Assembly: GCA_017546745.1 (NCBI GenBank)
Contig: JAFYRZ010000166.1
Location: forward strand, 1-7,569
DNA: 7,569 nt
Direction of reading: 5' to 3'
Source: Clostridia bacterium
GTDB taxonomy: Bacteria; Bacillota_A; Clostridia; Oscillospirales; CAG-272
Under the pieces are notes generated by a model that was given only the letters and a program-made list of their open reading frames with translations, did no database searches and was not told the origin of the DNA. Shown one piece after another: positions 1 through 4,933 of this stretch. Numbering within the stretch: position 1 is the first letter of the stretch; the number at the start of each line of letters is the position of its first letter. The position numbers were made by a program, and so were the translations under genes.

Positions 1-482
1 AGCGGAACATCCTCAAGAACCTCGCGCACCTCTCTTGTATCGAATGCGACCTCGGCACTCTCACCTTTATGCAAGTAGCGAAAATCCGTATTAGGGTGCC
101 CTTGTATCAGAGTAGTTATTGAGGAAATAACGTCTCCGAGCGGAGTAAAATCAATATGATTTTTAAAAAAACTTGCCGTAACGGTAGTACCGTGGTCGGC
201 ATACTCGCTCTCGTGGCGCGAGGTGATCTTTAAATCGCCACCCGTCATCTGTGCGGCAAATTTAAGAAGGGGGATACCCATTCCTACCTTACGCGTCGTT
301 CTGGTGGTGTAAAAGGGGTCTGTAACTCCCTTTAAAATTTCCTCGGTCATACCGCAGCCGTCGTCCGCTATGGTAAGCGTGAGAGTAGTATCTGTTTCGT
401 TTATCAAGATCTCAACGAGACCTGCGCCCGCTTTAGTGGAATTTTCCGCAATGTCAAGTATGTTAAGTGAAAGCTCTTTCAT
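1..482 (-). CDS. GHKL-fold ATP-binding protein (histidine-kinase-like ATPase), 3' end beyond window
   Basis: The first 160 residues are present and the C-terminus lies beyond the left edge. This is a Bergerat/GHKL ATPase domain: N-box near residues 10-16 (LDIAENS, N14), G1 box at 40-45 (DDGCGM), an F-box-like DPFYTTR at 55-61, G2 at 67-70 (GMGI) and a G3-like HGTTV at 97-101. The protein starts almost directly at the N-box, so there is no HisKA dimerisation/phosphoacceptor helix, sensor domain or membrane segment. It is therefore not a classical histidine kinase, and is probably a soluble ATPase or a protein kinase acting in trans. Start chosen at ATG 482, preceded by AAGGAG with a 5-nt spacer. 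It overlaps the end of the PHP gene by 20 bp, which suggests coupled translation. Short proteins of this type are common beside NuoE/NuoF/HydA genes in Clostridia. The phosphorylation target is unknown. Confidence 0.85.
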   Translation of the reverse strand, partial: MKELSLNILDIAENSTKAGAGLVEILINETDTTLTLTIADDGCGMTEEILKGVTDPFYTTRTTRKVGMGIPLLKFAAQMTGGDLKITSRHESEYADHGTTVTASFFKNHIDFTPLGDVISSITTLIQGHPNTDFRYLHKGESAEVAFDTREVREVLEDVP

Positions 483-1212
483 TTTTACTCCTTAACAGCT
501 TAAATAATTCTCGGCGCACAAGTGCCGTGCTGTACGGCTCGTCCTCAAGCTCAAAATAAAATTCCTTATCCCTCATATCGGTAAGATAATGAGCGTCGGA
601 GCTGATTATAAATCTGTCCCTTGGAATTTTGTATCTCTCGGAATATTCGTCGATCAAGTTGCCGTTGTGAAGCTCAAAAAGTCCAAATTCGCTGTCGGCA
701 GGCAGATCTCCGAGTATGGAGATTATTCCGTTTGCATCTCGGTCGATGTGGGCGGGGTAGCATATGCCGTTAAAGGCTCGTACGACACTATATACCTCGT
801 CTACCGTGATACTCGTCGCGTTTATAAGAAGATATTCCTCGCGGTCAATGATTTTATCCTCGTCGTCAAGAACGGTCTGCTCACCGAATATCTCGGGTCG
901 GTTTTTGATAAGTGTTCTTTTTGTTTGAACGTGCTCATCAAACCGAAGAGCATCCGAAAGCTCCTCAAAAAGGCAAACGACGTGTATATCCTCGGCCGTG
1001 GTAAGCTCCATCCCCGCAACGGGAATTATTCCGTACCTTTTTGCCGCTTTAAAAAAAGCAGAGCAATTCTTTGTCGTATTATGATCGGTAAGCGCTACTA
1101 TATTTATTCCCGATATTGATGCCATACCCGCGATGTTGTTGGGCGTATTATCCTCGTCGCCGCAGGGAGAAAGACAGGAATGAATATGTAGGTCGTAGTA
1201 ATATCTGTTCAT
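463..1212 (-). CDS. PHP-domain metal-dependent phosphoesterase
   Basis: A complete 249-residue PHP (polymerase and histidinol phosphatase) domain protein with no additional domain. The metal-site motifs are all visible: DLHIHS with H9 and H11, TDHNT with D43/H44, GMEL with E69, DIHVV with H77, YPAHID with H155, and SSDAHYL with D206/H208. By family knowledge, this set builds a di- or trinuclear metal site that hydrolyses phosphate esters. The substrate cannot be read from the sequence; relatives act on nucleotides, sugar phosphates or histidinol phosphate. It sits in the middle of the hydrogenase-associated operon. Its start codon overlaps the preceding DRTGG stop codon in an ATGA arrangement, and there is no good Shine-Dalgarno directly upstream, so it is probably translated by reinitiation. 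The family call is firm; a role in redox signalling or clearing a metabolite is inferred only from context. Confidence 0.93.
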   Translation of the reverse strand: MNRYYYDLHIHSCLSPCGDEDNTPNNIAGMASISGINIVALTDHNTTKNCSAFFKAAKRYGIIPVAGMELTTAEDIHVVCLFEELSDALRFDEHVQTKRTLIKNRPEIFGEQTVLDDEDKIIDREEYLLINATSITVDEVYSVVRAFNGICYPAHIDRDANGIISILGDLPADSEFGLFELHNGNLIDEYSERYKIPRDRFIISSDAHYLTDMRDKEFYFELEDEPYSTALVRRELFKLLRSKNERAFT

Positions 1213-1538
1213 ATTACAAGACTCGAGATCTTGTTTGCAAGCTCGTATGCGGAAAGTGAGGATGAAAGTACATTGACTCCCTTTGCCATCGCAGTATCAA
1301 GCACGTCCGCCTCAAGCGTAACGCCCTCAGCAAGAAGTATACAAGAGGTATCCGCAAGGGTCGCGACCGCAACGATATTAACGTTTGACATTATCGTTAT
1401 CCAAACGTTTCCGCTGTCTGCCTTACCCATGACCCAGCTTAAAAGATCACCAACGTAAGCGCCCATGACCTCTTTTTCGGGGTCGGGCATACATAAAGCG
1501 GTAAGCTGTGCTTCCTTTGCAAAAGCTTTAACCGTCAT
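1209..1538 (-). CDS. small DRTGG-like domain protein (second paralogue)
   Basis: A 109-residue soluble alpha/beta protein, apparently a single DRTGG-like domain. It aligns without gaps, at a constant offset of one residue, with the 118-residue DRTGG protein at 3230-3586. Shared positions (this protein/paralogue) include C16/C17, D31/D32, L32/L33, S34/S35, V36/V37, N52/N53, A59/A60, D63/D64, C66/C67, L80/L81, A83/A84, G87/G88 and Y98/Y99. The motif that gives the family its name is not literally present. DRTGG domains occur in regulatory regions such as those of CBS-containing pyrophosphatases and are thought to bind ligands; no enzymatic residues are apparent. The start is ATG 1538 with AAGGAG six nt upstream, placed inside the end of the upstream hydrogenase-like gene (gap 3 bp). 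The stop overlaps the PHP start by 4 bp. The function within the cluster is unknown. Confidence 0.85.
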   Translation of the reverse strand: MTVKAFAKEAQLTALCMPDPEKEVMGAYVGDLLSWVMGKADSGNVWITIMSNVNIVAVATLADTSCILLAEGVTLEADVLDTAMAKGVNVLSSSLSAYELANKISSLVI

Positions 1539-1541
1539 AGC

Positions 1542-2801
1542 TTACTCCTTTCTTGCACACCTTGCGTCCTTAATTGGACAGTCGTTGATACAAGCCTGCT
1601 TTTTTACTACGTCCTCGGCAAAAGCACGGCAGGTCGGAGCTCCGCAAGAGCCGCAATCTATACCGGGGAGAGTAGAACGTATGTTTTGTATATCTGCCAT
1701 CATTCTCATCGATTCGGCAATAGAATTACCGAGCCTTGAGATCTGATTATATTCCGGAAGCTCCTCAAAGAAGTAATCGCCCGGAATGTAGGTATCATCC
1801 TTGGAAAGTGTGTTTTGCGATACGGGGAGATATTTTCTGAACGTTTGCAGCCTTGCCTTTGCAATAAAGGGGTTCTGCATCGTAAGAACACCGCCGACAC
1901 AGCCGCCTGTACAAGCGTTAAGCTCAATGAAGTCAAGCGGGGGGATAGTGCCGTTTTCTACCTGGTCGAGAATGTGTATAACGTTCTCGATACCGTCTGC
2001 GGCAAGATAGTCCTCGTTGAAGATAGCCGTAGCCTCACCGCCCGATCTCGCCCAGCCGATACCGATCCTGCCGGACTCGGAAAGCATTTTAAGATCGTCC
2101 TCCTTGTTCATTTTACCGATAAGGAGAAAATAGATATCGTTTATTGCAACGACCTCATCGATCTGGCTCTTGTAGCCGCCAAAGCCGTTCTTAACGTAAC
2201 TGACCTTAGCAGGGCAGGGGGAAATGAAGCAGACCCCGATGTCCTCCGGCTTAAATTCCGGGTGAGCCGCAAGAGCTCTTTCCCTCGCGAGCTTTGCAGC
2301 TATCTCCATAGGAGGCAGCATATGAATTATATGCTCGGCAAGCGAGGGGAATCTAAGACTGATAAGACGTACTACAACGGGACACGCGGAGCTTATCGCC
2401 GGCTTGATCACACCCTCGGTGTTAAGATAAAGCCTTGTGTAAGCGGAAACAAGCTCTGCCGCCTTTGATACCTCAAATACCTCGTCAAAGCCGATCTTTA
2501 AAAGACCGTTCAGAACGTAGTCAACGTCATCAAGGTTGTCAAACTGACCGTATAGGGTCGGTGCGGGCAGTGCGATCTTCCACTTGAAGCGCTCCATGTC
2601 CGAAAGCTTGCTTGAAAGCGAGCTTTTTGCCTGATGCGGACAGTATCTGATACAAGCTCCGCAGTCGATGCATTTATCGGAATTTATTACCGCGCGGTTA
2701 TTTTTTATTCGTATCGCCTCGGTAGGGCAGTGTCTGATACACGTGGTACAGCCTGTGCATTTTTCGGGGTCAAGAATGACCGAGTGTTCATATGCGTTCA
2801 T
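1542..2801 (-). CDS. sensor-type [FeFe]-hydrogenase homologue (HydS-like, no PAS domain)
   Basis: A 419-residue iron-sulfur protein. Residues 15-25 and 44-54 carry two CxxCxxC...CP ferredoxin-type [4Fe-4S] motifs. A hydrogenase large-subunit domain follows, with all four probable H-cluster ligands: C140 (SSACP), C196 (SPCPAK, with K199), C297 and C301 (ACTGGC). Residues 383-408 form a C-x2-C-x4-C-x16-C cluster domain of the RnfB/CODH-gamma FeS type, and the protein ends 11 residues later. In catalytic enzymes motif L1 is TSCCP; here Ala139 takes the place of the first cysteine, the proton-relay residue (C299 in Clostridium pasteurianum CpI, numbering from memory). The GGGQP tail of L3 is also missing. 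These are features of the regulatory group rather than of fast H2 producers. Typical HydS proteins carry a C-terminal PAS domain, which is absent here. The SD (GAGGTG) overlaps the stop codon of the upstream ATPase gene. H2 or redox sensing is likely; the partner is unknown. Confidence 0.9.
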   Translation of the reverse strand: MNAYEHSVILDPEKCTGCTTCIRHCPTEAIRIKNNRAVINSDKCIDCGACIRYCPHQAKSSLSSKLSDMERFKWKIALPAPTLYGQFDNLDDVDYVLNGLLKIGFDEVFEVSKAAELVSAYTRLYLNTEGVIKPAISSACPVVVRLISLRFPSLAEHIIHMLPPMEIAAKLARERALAAHPEFKPEDIGVCFISPCPAKVSYVKNGFGGYKSQIDEVVAINDIYFLLIGKMNKEDDLKMLSESGRIGIGWARSGGEATAIFNEDYLAADGIENVIHILDQVENGTIPPLDFIELNACTGGCVGGVLTMQNPFIAKARLQTFRKYLPVSQNTLSKDDTYIPGDYFFEELPEYNQISRLGNSIAESMRMMADIQNIRSTLPGIDCGSCGAPTCRAFAEDVVKKQACINDCPIKDARCARKE

Positions 2802-2810
2802 GCCGACACC

Positions 2811-3233
2811 TCATATATTAACGCGCATAACGATACGCGTTCCGACACCGACGGTCGAGGTAATTTCCATAGAATCGCTGTTCTTTTTCATGTTCGGGAG
2901 TCCCATACCTGCGCCAAATCCTAAAGAACGAATATTATCCGGCGCGGTTGAATAGCCAGCTTGCATGGCCCTCTCGATATCCTCTATACCGGGACCTGTG
3001 TCCTCAAGAATGATATCTATGTAGTCCTCCGTAACGCAGACCTCGGCGATGCCGCCGCCCGCGTGTATGACCATGTTTATCTCGCCCTCGTACATCGCGA
3101 TGGAAACCTTCCTTATCGTTTCGGAGTCAAGTCCGATCTGGCGAAGATTTTTCTTCACCTGCACAGATGCCTGACCCGCCGAGGTAAAATCGTTTCCCTC
3201 AACGTTGTAGCGAAAGACTAATTTGTCACTCAT
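2811..3233 (-). CDS. RsbW/RsbT-like ATP-binding protein (anti-sigma-factor-type serine kinase fold)
   Basis: A 140-residue single-domain GHKL ATPase. Visible motifs are the N-box E49-x3-N53 followed by H57 (EGEINMVIHAG), the same spacing as in SpoIIAB/RsbW where the glutamate is the general base; G1 at 78-83 (DTGPGI); the ATP-lid/G2 glycines at 105-111 (GFGAGMG); and G3 at 131-132. It therefore looks competent to bind ATP and phosphorylate a serine or threonine. Known relatives switch between a sigma factor and a STAS-domain antagonist, but neither partner is encoded in the window. The ATG overlaps the stop codon of the upstream DRTGG gene in an ATGA junction, with a GAGGT Shine-Dalgarno inside that gene. 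The gap to the hydrogenase-like gene is 9 bp. The family call is strong, while a role as switch kinase for this cluster is inference. Confidence 0.9.
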   Translation of the reverse strand: MSDKLVFRYNVEGNDFTSAGQASVQVKKNLRQIGLDSETIRKVSIAMYEGEINMVIHAGGGIAEVCVTEDYIDIILEDTGPGIEDIERAMQAGYSTAPDNIRSLGFGAGMGLPNMKKNSDSMEITSTVGVGTRIVMRVNI

Positions 3234-3586
3234 TTAGTAACCTCGGCAGTGCCCACAAGACCGTTCGAGTATAGAAGACCCGACGCGGTGTAAAGGGTTT
3301 TTGCCGTGTTCATCATTACTATGCCGTTTTCTTTAGCGAGGGCAAGCATTTCCTCGCTCGGCTCTTTTGAACGGACAAATACGATACATACCATATCAAG
3401 CATAAGTGCCGTTCTTATTACCTGGGGATTAACAAGACCGGTAAGCAGGACCGCCTGGTCGGAAACGTAAGCGAGAACGTCGCTCATAAGATCGCAGCCA
3501 AACGCAGAATATACGTGCTTACCGAGATTTTCTTCGCAACAGAGCACCTTAGCGTCAAGAAGCTCCTGGATTTTAGATATCTTCAT
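3230..3586 (-). CDS. small DRTGG-domain protein (first paralogue)
   Basis: A 118-residue soluble protein comprising one DRTGG-type domain. The segment LLTGLVNPQVIRTAL (residues 47-61), the CIVF strand (67-70), the ALAKENGI helix-strand unit (82-89) and the final NTAKTLYTASGLL (93-105) match the general course of this fold as found in regulatory domains of CBS-type pyrophosphatases. It contains four cysteines, C16, C17, C31 and C67; C17 and C67 are matched in the second paralogue at 1209-1538. The start is ATG 3586, preceded by a strong GGAGGGG six nt upstream, only 23 bp after the NuoE-like gene. The stop overlaps the following ATPase start by 4 bp. Similar small proteins recur next to [FeFe]-hydrogenase genes in Clostridia, where their function has not been settled as far as I know. 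Confidence 0.87.
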   Translation of the reverse strand: MKISKIQELLDAKVLCCEENLGKHVYSAFGCDLMSDVLAYVSDQAVLLTGLVNPQVIRTALMLDMVCIVFVRSKEPSEEMLALAKENGIVMMNTAKTLYTASGLLYSNGLVGTAEVTK

Positions 3587-3609
3587 TAAAAACCCCTCCG
3601 GATTTTAGA

Positions 3610-4104
3610 TTATCTGTACTTAGCAACGATACCCTCGATATCGTCGGTGGTAAGTCTACCGTAAACGTCCTCGTTAACGGTAAGAACGGGTGCAAGACCG
3701 CAGGCGCCGATGCAACGGCAAGCGGTAAGCGAGAACTTTCTGTCCTCAGTACACTCGTCACCGGAAATTCCGAGAACCTCCTGAAGCTTGTCGTAAAGCA
3801 GGCCCGAGCCTCTTACGTAGCAAGCAGTACCGAGACATACGGAAATGTGGCAGTTGCCCTTAGGTGTAAGAGAGAACTGCGCGTAGAACGTAGCAACTCC
3901 GTAAACCTTCTCGAGCGGAACGCCCATACCCTCTGCGATCATAAGCTGAACCTCGATCGGAAGGTAACCGTAAATGTTCTGCGCTTCCTGCATCACAGCC
4001 ATAAGACGGCTTTTGTCACCCTTGTTAGCATCGATCACGGCGTCAAGCGCAGCCTTCTGCGCATCGGTACCGTTGAACGGAATGCTTGAGAGCTTTTTAA
4101 GCAT
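3610..4104 (-). CDS. nuoE: NuoE/HydC-like [2Fe-2S] thioredoxin-fold subunit of NAD(P)H-linked oxidoreductase
   Basis: At 164 residues it has the usual length for the complex I 24-kDa family. Ligands for the [2Fe-2S] cluster are C90-x4-C95 (CLGTAC) and C131-x3-C135 (CIGAC). The preceding helical region contains the characteristic YGYLP (45-49) and VYGVATFYAQF (67-77) segments. In Clostridia this subunit pairs with a NuoF-like flavoprotein and HydA in electron-bifurcating hydrogenases, or in related NADH- or formate-linked enzymes. It is cytoplasmic, with no signal peptide. It is the first gene of the operon, behind the promoter at 4157-4185. The start ATG 4104 has AGGAGG eight nt upstream. No NuoF homologue follows directly: six accessory genes intervene before the left edge. 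The family call is very secure; its hydrogenase partnership is inferred from context. Confidence 0.95.
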   Translation of the reverse strand: MLKKLSSIPFNGTDAQKAALDAVIDANKGDKSRLMAVMQEAQNIYGYLPIEVQLMIAEGMGVPLEKVYGVATFYAQFSLTPKGNCHISVCLGTACYVRGSGLLYDKLQEVLGISGDECTEDRKFSLTACRCIGACGLAPVLTVNEDVYGRLTTDDIEGIVAKYR

Positions 4105-4126
4105 AAACTTGTCCTCCTAATTTTTA

Positions 4127-4143
4127 TGTGCGCATAACGCACA
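4127..4143. promoter_or_regulatory. inverted repeat in the operon leader, candidate operator or hairpin
   Basis: Perfect 6-bp arms TGTGCG and CGCACA separated by 5 nt (TGTGCG-N5-CGCACA). The site lies about 14 bp downstream of the -10 box, so roughly at +8 to +24 of the predicted transcript, between promoter and Shine-Dalgarno. It could be a repressor site blocking clearance from the promoter, or a small RNA hairpin. With its outer bases it loosely recalls Rex (TTGT...ACAA), but the half-site spacing is 1 bp too long and the AT-rich core is missing. Identity of the binding protein is unknown. Confidence 0.5.
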
Positions 4144-4156
4144 ATTTTACTATAAT

Positions 4157-4185
4157 ATTATATCATATGAAATAAGAATTTTCAA
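4157..4185 (-). promoter_or_regulatory. sigma-A promoter of the hydrogenase-associated operon
   Basis: Read on the minus strand, TTGAAA (4185-4180) is followed by a 17-bp spacer and a perfect TATAAT (4162-4157), with an extended -10 TGA just before it. The predicted start of transcription is near 4150, giving a leader of roughly 45 nt before the NuoE-like gene. It is the only good promoter seen for the seven downstream minus-strand genes. Confidence 0.85.
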
Positions 4186-4234
4186 TCCCTTTTTACAAAA
4201 TATTGTTAAATTTTTGGCAAGCTGTTTTAATGAA

Positions 4235-4789
4235 CTAAAATGCCGGGAATGTTATGGATTTAATTATATTTTTTTTAAAATCCATAATCGAGAGCCTGTT
4301 GTTTTCATAAATTGCGAAGGTCTTGGGATTGTTTTCCTTGGGAAGTGAAACAGAACCGGGATTTATATAGTAGTTATCATTCCCGAATTTTTCGATCTTA
4401 AGAACGTGGGTGTGTCCGTGAAGAAGCACGTCACCCGCCGAGATAGGGGGCATAGCATCAAGGTTGAATTTATGTCCGTGAGTTAAGAAAAATCTGACCT
4501 CGCCGTCAACGAGATATGCGTAATCGGCAAGCACGGGGAACTCGAGCACCATCTGGTCGACCTCGGTATCGCAGTTTCCGCGTACCGAAAGAATTTTGTC
4601 CTTGTATTCGTTAAAGAGGGCGATGACCTTTTTCGGTGCGTAATTCTCGGGCAGATCGTTTCTCGGTCCGTGGTAGAGTATATCGCCGAGGATCACGAGC
4701 CTGTCACACCTCTCCTCCTCGAAAATATCGATAGTTTTTTTCGCAGCCTCATAATCGCCGTGAATATCAGAGCAAATTAAAAATTTCAT
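4235..4789 (-). CDS. yfcE: YfcE-type metallophosphodiesterase
   Basis: At 184 residues this has the size of E. coli YfcE. The calcineurin-like metallophosphoesterase motifs occur in order: SDIHG (D8, H10), GDILYHGPRN (D36, H40), GNCD (N72, D74), THGH (H104, H106), HGHTH (H124, H126, H128) and NPGSVSLP (143-150). These residues bind two divalent metal ions. YfcE/MJ0936-type enzymes hydrolyse artificial phosphodiesters in vitro, and the physiological substrate is not established. There is no signal peptide, so it acts in the cytoplasm. The start is ATG 4789, with AAGGAG 11 nt upstream, slightly far but the only good site. It has its own promoter (4817-4845). No clear intrinsic terminator follows the stop, so some read-through into the operon downstream is possible. 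Confidence 0.95.
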   Translation of the reverse strand: MKFLICSDIHGDYEAAKKTIDIFEEERCDRLVILGDILYHGPRNDLPENYAPKKVIALFNEYKDKILSVRGNCDTEVDQMVLEFPVLADYAYLVDGEVRFFLTHGHKFNLDAMPPISAGDVLLHGHTHVLKIEKFGNDNYYINPGSVSLPKENNPKTFAIYENNRLSIMDFKKNIIKSITFPAF

Positions 4790-4816
4790 TGGGTATATCT
4801 CTCCTTTTCTTCATTT

Positions 4817-4845
4817 ATTTTATCACACACAATATTAAAGGTCAA
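4817..4845 (-). promoter_or_regulatory. sigma-A promoter of the yfcE-type gene
   Basis: On the minus strand, TTGACC (4845-4840), a 17-bp spacer and TAAAAT (4822-4817), with an extended -10 TGA. The predicted start near 4810 gives a very short leader of about 20 nt that begins just upstream of the Shine-Dalgarno site. It lies back to back with the plus-strand promoter at 4875-4903. Confidence 0.8.
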
Positions 4846-4874
4846 GGTTCCTATCAAAAATATCATAACAAAAC

Positions 4875-4903
4875 TTGACAAAAAAAGTTGGTTATGTTAT
4901 AAT
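4875..4903 (+). promoter_or_regulatory. consensus sigma-A promoter of the topoisomerase gene
   Basis: A perfect TTGACA (4875-4880), a 17-bp spacer and a perfect TATAAT (4898-4903), with a TGT extended -10 element. The predicted transcript start is near 4910 and the leader is about 24 nt. It likely drives parE and, because no terminator follows that gene, also gpmI. Confidence 0.9.
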
Positions 4904-4933
4904 TTTCTTTAGATTATTTGCGGGAGGGACGAA

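Noticed and set aside
589..1119. A 176-codon plus-strand open frame opposite the PHP gene
   Set aside because: The PHP motifs on the minus strand are complete and ordered. The opposite translation has no domain and no ribosome binding site was seen.
1815..2468. A 217-codon open frame on the plus strand opposite the hydrogenase-like gene
   Set aside because: The minus-strand frame has clear iron-sulfur motifs across this stretch. The antisense translation shows no recognisable domain and is explained by codon bias on the real strand.
1542..2801. Calling the 419-residue protein the catalytic hydrogenase HydA
   Set aside because: The proton-relay cysteine and the GGGQP segment of the third H-cluster motif are absent, and the N-terminal cluster set is shorter than in catalytic NADH-linked HydA.
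4125..4145. Rex operator reading of the leader palindrome
   Set aside because: The outer half-sites are TTGTG and CACAT, the total length is 19 bp instead of 18 bp, and the core is GC-rich, unlike the TTAA core of clostridial Rex sites. It is kept only as a palindrome of unknown binder.
4205..4245. Possible hairpin after the yfcE-type stop codon (GGCA...TGCC with an inner TTTTA/TAAAA)
   Set aside because: The arms are interrupted by a 5-nt bulge, the stem is AT-rich and no run of T follows on the transcribed sense, so it does not qualify as an intrinsic terminator.
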